Below are positions 59,163-64,000 of a stretch of DNA of 64,000 nucleotides, piece by piece. How positions within the stretch are numbered: position 1 is the first letter of the stretch; every line of letters starts with the position of its first letter. The notes below the pieces were generated by a model, which saw only the letters and a program-made list of their open reading frames with translations, searched no databases and was not told where the DNA came from. A program made the translations under genes and the position numbers. Origin of the DNA: Stygiobacter sp043807765 (GTDB lineage: Bacteria > Bacteroidota > Ignavibacteria > Ignavibacteriales > Melioribacteraceae); the NCBI GenBank assembly GCA_043807765.1, contig JAZDFQ010000089.1, positions 1 to 64,000 on the forward strand, given 5' to 3'.

Positions 59163-59855
59163 ATGAAAAAGCAGTTACTAATTATCTTATTCCTTGCATT
59201 AGGCACAGTTAATTTTGCTCAGACAGTAGGCGGAAGTTTTATGCTTGGCTATCCGCAAGGAGAATTTAGAGCTAATGTTGACAAAATGGGCTTCGGCGGA
59301 CAGTTGCAAGGAACTTTCTGGACACCAACTCCGTCAAGACCTTTCACAATCGGTTTCGATCTTGGCTACTTGGTTTATGGACAAATTGATGAACGCAGAC
59401 CTTGGTATGGTTTTCCGGGTGTTTATCTAAATTTAAATAGAACTAACAGCTTAGCAAATCTGCATTTGTTAATGCAGATAAGTCCATTCTTCGGAACAGT
59501 CCGGCCTTACGTAGAAGGATTATTCGGCGGCTCATATATTTTCACTACTTCAACTGTCCGAAACGAAAATGGGAATGAAGAAATTGCTACTTCAACCAAT
59601 TACGATGATTTTACTTGGAACTATGGCGGTGGTGCGGGAATATTATTTAAAATTTCCGGTGAATCGGAAAACGTTGAAGCAATTTATCTTGATTTGAAAG
59701 CCCGTTATTTATTTGGAACAGAAGCAGAATATCTAACAGAAGAAAGCTTGTTGTATGTAAAAGCCAACGGCGAGCCGGTATTTGCAGCACAGAAATCCAA
59801 AACAGATTTCTTCTCTTTTCATATTGGCGTTGTTGTAAATCTCGATCTGTTATAA
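59163..59855 (+). CDS. Outer membrane beta-barrel protein
   Basis: The 230-aa protein has a signal peptide (MKKQLLIILFLALGTVNFAQ) and a small eight- to ten-strand barrel (SFMLGYPQGEF, FDLGYLVYGQI, RPYVEGLFGGSYIF). Its last strand, FFSFHIGVVVNLDLL, is typical of OmpA/OprF-like N-terminal barrels, but there is no peptidoglycan-binding domain. Function is unknown. Confidence 0.8.
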   Translation: MKKQLLIILFLALGTVNFAQTVGGSFMLGYPQGEFRANVDKMGFGGQLQGTFWTPTPSRPFTIGFDLGYLVYGQIDERRPWYGFPGVYLNLNRTNSLANLHLLMQISPFFGTVRPYVEGLFGGSYIFTTSTVRNENGNEEIATSTNYDDFTWNYGGGAGILFKISGESENVEAIYLDLKARYLFGTEAEYLTEESLLYVKANGEPVFAAQKSKTDFFSFHIGVVVNLDLL

Positions 59856-59925
59856 CCGGTTTCTTTGAAAGGATTGCATAATTTTTTATACTTCCGGCGA
59901 GAAATATGAATTTTTTAATTAACAA

Positions 59926-60930
59926 ATGGCGAAAGATATGATCACTTACAAAGAACTAGGATTGGTTAATTCCAAAGACCTTTTTGCAAAGGCCGTAAAA
60001 GGCGGATATGCAATTCCGGCTTTCAATTTTAACAATCTTGAACAGTTACAAGCAATTATCGGCGCATGCGTTGAAACAAAATCTCCAGTTATTCTTCAAG
60101 TTTCCAGCGGTGCACGTAAATATGCAAACCAAACTTTGCTAAAACATTTAGCAAAAGGCGCAGTTGATTATGCGCATGAATTAGGTTTTGATATTCCAAT
60201 CGTACTTCACTTAGACCACGGCGATACTTTTGAACTCTGCAAATCTTGCATCGAAAGCGGTTTCTCTTCCGTAATGATTGACGGTTCACATCATCCTTAC
60301 GATAAGAATGTTGAACTAACGGCACAAGTTGTTGAATACGCTCACAAATATGATGTTAGCGTTGAAGGTGAACTTGGCGTTCTTGCCGGTATTGAAGATG
60401 ACGTTAGCAGTGAAGTTACACACTACACAAAGCCGGAAGAAGTTGAAGATTTTGTTAAGAAAACCGGCGTTGATTCTTTAGCAATCTCAATTGGTACTTC
60501 GCACGGCGCAAACAAATTCACTCCGGAACAATGCACACGTAACGCAGATGGTATTCTTGTTCCTCCGCCACTCCGTTTCGATATTCTTGAAGAATGCGAA
60601 AAGAGAATTCCGGGCTTCCCAATTGTTCTCCACGGCGCTTCTTCTGTTCCGGCTGAGCTAGTAAAAATTATCAACAGTAATGGCGGAAAGTTGAAAGACG
60701 CTGTTGGAATTCCGGAAGAACAGTTAAGAAGAGCTGCTGCTTCCGCAGTTTGCAAAGTTAATATTGATTCCGACGGACGTTTAGCAATGACTGCTGCTGT
60801 CCGCAAAGCATTCAATGACAATCCGGCTGAGTTTGATCCGCGTAAATATTTAGGGCCAGCCCGCGATTCGTTGAAAGAACTTTACAAACATAAAGTTGTT
60901 AATGTTCTTGGAAGCGCTGGCAAAGCGTAA
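59926..60930 (+). CDS. fba: Fructose-bisphosphate aldolase, class II
   Basis: The 334-aa zinc aldolase interconverts fructose 1,6-bisphosphate with DHAP and GAP. It has AFNFNNLEQLQAI, the zinc/catalytic HLDHGD block, SVMIDGSHH, the GELG loop, and later zinc/phosphate residues in SIGTSHGANKF and VLHGASSVP. A second ATG four codons in is possible. A terminator follows. Its size and motifs fit the bacterial tagatose/fructose-type class IIB. Confidence 0.95.
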   Translation: MAKDMITYKELGLVNSKDLFAKAVKGGYAIPAFNFNNLEQLQAIIGACVETKSPVILQVSSGARKYANQTLLKHLAKGAVDYAHELGFDIPIVLHLDHGDTFELCKSCIESGFSSVMIDGSHHPYDKNVELTAQVVEYAHKYDVSVEGELGVLAGIEDDVSSEVTHYTKPEEVEDFVKKTGVDSLAISIGTSHGANKFTPEQCTRNADGILVPPPLRFDILEECEKRIPGFPIVLHGASSVPAELVKIINSNGGKLKDAVGIPEEQLRRAAASAVCKVNIDSDGRLAMTAAVRKAFNDNPAEFDPRKYLGPARDSLKELYKHKVVNVLGSAGKA

Positions 60931-60964
60931 AAGCAGTAAATAGTTAATAGGCATTAGGCAATAG

Positions 60965-60993
60965 AAGAGCGGCTTAGAGCCGCTCTTTTTTTA
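60965..60993 (+). terminator. Rho-independent terminator after fba
   Basis: A perfect 9-bp stem (AAGAGCGGC/GCCGCTCTT) with a 5-nt loop is followed by a run of Ts, between fba and a convergent gene. Confidence 0.93.
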
Positions 60994-61029
60994 ATGCCAG
61001 CTTGCTAAATTGAGCAGACTTAGCAATAA

Positions 61030-61728
61030 TTATTTTACATAGTAAAATGTTATTGCAAACCTATTACCTCGATTGCTTTGATCAACAGCAATCATTTTGT
61101 CTGCCATATAGTAATCGCTACCATTAAATTTTTTCTCGTAATACTTTAAATCGAGAAACATATCATGCTTGGTTTCGGAATTATCAATCGTGTAAGTTCT
61201 CTTCCAAGTATCCGGAATTCTTTCGCTTGGTATGTTCTTCACTTCAAACGAGTAACGGTGTTCTACTTTACGGTAATTGCCGGTACCGGGAGAACCTTCG
61301 TAAGAAACCTTGCAATTCTCAATCATTTTACCATCCTTTGAAAATGTTCCGGTAATTGTCATCAAGCCGCTATTACCTTGTTCATCCTTATAGGCTGTAC
61401 AAGAAGCAGTGAATGAATTGCCAATACACGAAACTTTTACATCCGTAATTTGGTCTTCAGAAACATATTGCGACTCTGTTCCACTCATAACACTTTCATC
61501 AACTTCTTCTTTTTTGTAAGTTAAATCTTCAAAGGAATCAACGGATTCGTGTTCGAGTTTACCATAAGCAAGAAAAGTAAAACCAACTCGCATTATTTTT
61601 TTGTTTAATGGTTTGCAAAAATTGGTTTCTTTTCCGGAATTCTTATTACTCTGACAAAACGAATTTGAAAAATTTGCAACGAGAAGAATCATAACGAAAA
61701 AGCTAATAGCCGACTTAAAATATTTCAT
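61030..61728 (-). CDS. Exported hypothetical protein
   Basis: I do not recognise this 232-aa protein (ATG 61728; another ATG two codons upstream is possible). It has a signal peptide (YFKSAISFFVMILLVANFSNSFCQ) and a beta-rich mature part with Cys pairs near NFCKPL, VSCIGN, ASCTAY and ENCKVSY. It is the last of four minus-strand genes for envelope proteins of unknown function. Confidence 0.65.
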   Translation of the reverse strand: MKYFKSAISFFVMILLVANFSNSFCQSNKNSGKETNFCKPLNKKIMRVGFTFLAYGKLEHESVDSFEDLTYKKEEVDESVMSGTESQYVSEDQITDVKVSCIGNSFTASCTAYKDEQGNSGLMTITGTFSKDGKMIENCKVSYEGSPGTGNYRKVEHRYSFEVKNIPSERIPDTWKRTYTIDNSETKHDMFLDLKYYEKKFNGSDYYMADKMIAVDQSNRGNRFAITFYYVK

Positions 61729-61801
61729 AAACATTCCTTTTTAGTTAAACAATAAATCCCTCGTTGTTCTCAGCAAGGGCTTGCAAAGTAATTCACCATA
61801 T

Positions 61802-62443
61802 TCATTTATTTTTTTGATATTCCGCTTCTGTAACTTGAACCAGCTTGGCAAAGTTTTCAAAGTTTTGAGCTCGCTCATTGTTCCAAGCAACTGTTAAACT
61901 TAATGCCGTTCCCCCTTTCATATCCGTATTTGTTCTGGAAGAATTAGTATATGATTTTGGAATTGCGTTGCCATTTGCATCAACTGCTTTGAGGTAAACA
62001 ATCAATATTCTTTCAAACCCGCCATACCCTGTTTTAATATCCTTATTCAGTACGGCATCGATTTCAAACGAAAGCGCGGCTGAAGTAGCTGCTTTTACTT
62101 TCACACCATTAATCTTTAACGGGCTTCCTTCTGAATGTTGAAGCAGAATTGCTTTAGGAAACTTAAAAGACTTTGCATATTCATCAACTTTTGTCTTGAA
62201 TTCTTTCTCTAATTCCTTTTTTTGTTTCGCAAGTTTCATTAATGCATCAACATCTCTGCTTGCTTTTTTATTTTTAATATCTGCTTCCAACTTTTCCATC
62301 TTGCTCGCATAATTTTTTAGTAACGAAGGATATTCTCCAAGGAATTCGTTTTTAACATTTCCTCCGGCAACTATATTTTCACTTACAACTGAGAAAAGTA
62401 TAAATGCTGATAATGCAGCGAGTACTTTAATTAACGATTTCAT
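61802..62443 (-). CDS. Exported hypothetical protein with coiled coil
   Basis: ATG 62443 follows AAAGGAG by seven bases. The 213-aa protein has a signal peptide (SLIKVLAALSAFILFSVVSENIVA), a Lys/Glu-rich coiled coil (about 35-85: SKMEKLEADIKNKKA, AKQKKELEKEFKTKV) and a beta-rich C-terminal domain with FERILIVYLKAVDANGN. I do not recognise a family. It is in a row with the next two upstream genes. Confidence 0.7.
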   Translation of the reverse strand: MKSLIKVLAALSAFILFSVVSENIVAGGNVKNEFLGEYPSLLKNYASKMEKLEADIKNKKASRDVDALMKLAKQKKELEKEFKTKVDEYAKSFKFPKAILLQHSEGSPLKINGVKVKAATSAALSFEIDAVLNKDIKTGYGGFERILIVYLKAVDANGNAIPKSYTNSSRTNTDMKGGTALSLTVAWNNERAQNFENFAKLVQVTEAEYQKNK

Positions 62444-62470
62444 TTCTAACTCCTTTTGCAATTAGTTTAG

Positions 62471-63211
62471 TTATGGTTTTACTACCGCGTAAATTTGTTT
62501 AGCCATGTCTTCTTCACTATCGCTAAAGACCAAAGACATTTTAGGGAACTCGGTTAAGTTGCTGTAGATATCCAAACACCATTGATAGTGCTCTACGGTT
62601 TGCGTTGTTGTCTTTGTTTTGGTTTTACCGCTATATGTTGCATAGGAGTTTGTCCAAGCTGTTGCGCTTCCGCTGTGTTTTGAAGTTGAAGTAGAAGTTG
62701 ATGTGCTTCCCAAATGGCGGTGTTCTAAAGAAACTTCTTTAACGTTTTCTTTTTGATAGACCATAACCTTGCCGCTTTCAACGCCAAGTAACGCGCTTAA
62801 CTGTCCTGAGTAGAAGAAGATTTCTCCAACATAAAACGAATAATAACTTGTTCCCAATACGCGCGATAATGCCTCCGCTATCTTAATACCGTAATCCCAT
62901 CTACCGCCATAATATTTGTTCTGATGATGAGCTACATACTTATCTACAATCCAATTAACGGCAAATGCAATTGCGCCGAAAAGAAAACCCATTAATAGAC
63001 CGCTAAAAAAACCTTCCGATAGCCAATAGAACAGTATTAACGCTATTACCAAACCAACAGATCCCCAGAACACAAATCGGGAAATCTTGTAAGCTTGATT
63101 CCATTTATCCATTAACGTCTTGCCGTTTTCGGTTTCTAAAAAACCTTTAAAATCTGTTTTGGTTGAAACATGAAAAGATAGACTCTTTACTTCTGCTTGC
63201 ATGGTTTCCAT
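62471..63211 (-). CDS. Two-helix membrane protein with Ser/Thr tract
   Basis: I do not recognise this 246-aa protein. Two membrane helices lie at about residues 45-65 and 68-90 (FVFWGSVGLVIALILFYWL, FSGLLMGFLFGAIAFAVNW). A low-complexity GSTSTSTSTSKHSGSAT tract at about 168-184 precedes a Thr/Lys-rich stretch. The rest resembles a PH-like or bacterial lipid-interacting fold only weakly. It starts 56 bp after the upstream lipoprotein gene. Confidence 0.65.
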   Translation of the reverse strand: METMQAEVKSLSFHVSTKTDFKGFLETENGKTLMDKWNQAYKISRFVFWGSVGLVIALILFYWLSEGFFSGLLMGFLFGAIAFAVNWIVDKYVAHHQNKYYGGRWDYGIKIAEALSRVLGTSYYSFYVGEIFFYSGQLSALLGVESGKVMVYQKENVKEVSLEHRHLGSTSTSTSTSKHSGSATAWTNSYATYSGKTKTKTTTQTVEHYQWCLDIYSNLTEFPKMSLVFSDSEEDMAKQIYAVVKP

Positions 63212-63267
63212 AAATTCCTCATCCTTATTTTGTTGAATGAATTAGTTGTAATGCTCTTTATATTTAT

Positions 63268-63867
63268 TTATGAAGCATCATCGAATATGATTTTTACACA
63301 ATTCTTGATTATGTGAAAGCTTCCCGGATGCGCTACTATGTTAAAAGTCTTGTTCTCTTCCGGAAAGTCGTTTGCAAAAGTGAATCGCACATCAGCAAGC
63401 TTGTTATTTCGATCATCAATCAGAATCCCGTGTAAAGAATTTTTCCCTTTACCGACAACCCAAACTTTTGCTAATAGAAATGTTTCAATCTCCATCTCTT
63501 CATCATTTAGTCTGCATCCCAAAACTTTAACATCTTGAACCAGATAATTTGATTTGGCTTCTTCTTGTTCAAAACGGATACTTTCACCTGCCGGATACTG
63601 CTTAGAACATTCCATAAGCGATTGATTCATTCTTAGAATGAGCTGATTGAGATCCCGGTTTAGATCGAGTTGGGTTTGCAGTTGGTTTCCCGCTTCGGCT
63701 TTCTTAATTCGATCACGCATATCAACTATTTTGCCCCAATATTTATCTACAACTAAAGCCTCATCATTTAACGGACAATCAATCATCTTAATTTCTTCCG
63801 TGCAAGAAAGAAACACTGCAATAAGCATAAAGAAAGCAACCGCGAGATTTCTTTTTATGAATTTCAT
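63268..63867 (-). CDS. Hypothetical lipoprotein
   Basis: The 199-aa protein has a lipobox (AVFLSC, Cys at about residue 22), then a helical region with a Gln/Leu-rich pattern (LQTQLDLNRDLNQLILRMNQ) and a beta-rich C-terminal domain (VQDVKVLGCRLNDEEMEIETF, HGILIDDRNNKLADVRFTF in part). No family recognised. It heads the group of envelope genes at the window's right end. The remaining 133 bp to the window end hold no gene I can see. Confidence 0.65.
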   Translation of the reverse strand: MKFIKRNLAVAFFMLIAVFLSCTEEIKMIDCPLNDEALVVDKYWGKIVDMRDRIKKAEAGNQLQTQLDLNRDLNQLILRMNQSLMECSKQYPAGESIRFEQEEAKSNYLVQDVKVLGCRLNDEEMEIETFLLAKVWVVGKGKNSLHGILIDDRNNKLADVRFTFANDFPEENKTFNIVAHPGSFHIIKNCVKIIFDDAS

Positions 63868-64000
63868 TTTTGAGGTGATTTTTTGTGGGCGTAAATAAAT
63901 AGTAAGGATTGCGGCAAAACAATAAATCGTTGGAGCGATTTATAAATCAAATCAATGATTGAGGGAGAATTTGGAGGTTTTTATTACAGACTTTTACTCT

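Noticed and set aside
1..64000. CRISPR arrays, tRNA/rRNA genes, prophage or insertion sequences
   Set aside because: I saw no regularly spaced direct repeats, no tRNA-like cloverleaf, no rRNA sequence, and no transposase or phage gene on either strand.

Overview
The window most resembles a chromosomal segment of an anaerobic or facultative heterotroph from the Ignavibacteria (Bacteroidota/Chlorobi side of the tree). The DNA is AT-rich. One secreted protease ends in a type IX secretion (T9SS) sorting domain of the kind common in that class (NFPNPFNP, then a LLGREV-type strand), and there is a PorV-like outer membrane protein, two ECF sigma loci and many outer membrane barrels. The taxonomic call is inference from memory; no search was run. 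I saw no rRNA, tRNA, CRISPR, prophage or transposase gene.

Layout. 1-8.9 kb: envelope proteases (an M16 pair and an M61-like protein), an ECF sigma/anti-sigma/lipoprotein operon and a transglutaminase-like protein. 9-12.5 kb: an operon of nucleotidyltransferase, metK and ahcY. 12.6-17.7 kb: a FabK/NMO-like flavoprotein, a T9SS-exported M64 protease with a small partner, and an outer membrane barrel with one N-terminal haem c site, built like the iron oxidase Cyc2. 17.8-20.8 kb: dxr and rseP. 21-28.3 kb: a TonB receptor, TonB, and three exported proteins made of TonB C-terminal domains, one of them in an ECF sigma/TPR operon. 28.3-33.5 kb: lipoprotein, peroxiredoxin, PorV-like protein, gpmA and a Tat-like metallo-beta-lactamase-fold protein.

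33.5-45 kb is the most striking block. A minus-strand operon encodes an M24 Xaa-Pro peptidase, a trans-3-hydroxy-L-proline dehydratase, proline dehydrogenase, a 4-hydroxy-2-oxoglutarate aldolase-like protein, a GH2 glycosidase and an alanine-glyoxylate-type aminotransferase. A P5C dehydrogenase and a histidine kinase lie divergently. Together these match the route by which animal mitochondria and peroxisomes degrade collagen-derived proline and hydroxyproline to glyoxylate, pyruvate and glycine.

45-56.5 kb is a tungsten/molybdenum block. An Rrf2-type regulator heads an operon of tungstate/molybdate ABC transporter genes, a duplicated SUOX-like exported protein, moeA, a compact moaA, moaC and a MOSC-MogA fusion. 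It is divergent from an aldehyde:ferredoxin oxidoreductase (AOR) gene, with a perfect inverted repeat between them. A ThiS/ThiF/rhodanese-like sulfur-carrier set follows. 56.5-64 kb holds an S37-like prolyl peptidase, aat, class II fructose-bisphosphate aldolase and a group of unrecognised envelope proteins.

Several dispersed inverted-repeat families fill gene junctions. One of them encodes the N-terminus of a lipoprotein, and another copy provides stop codons for two convergent genes.
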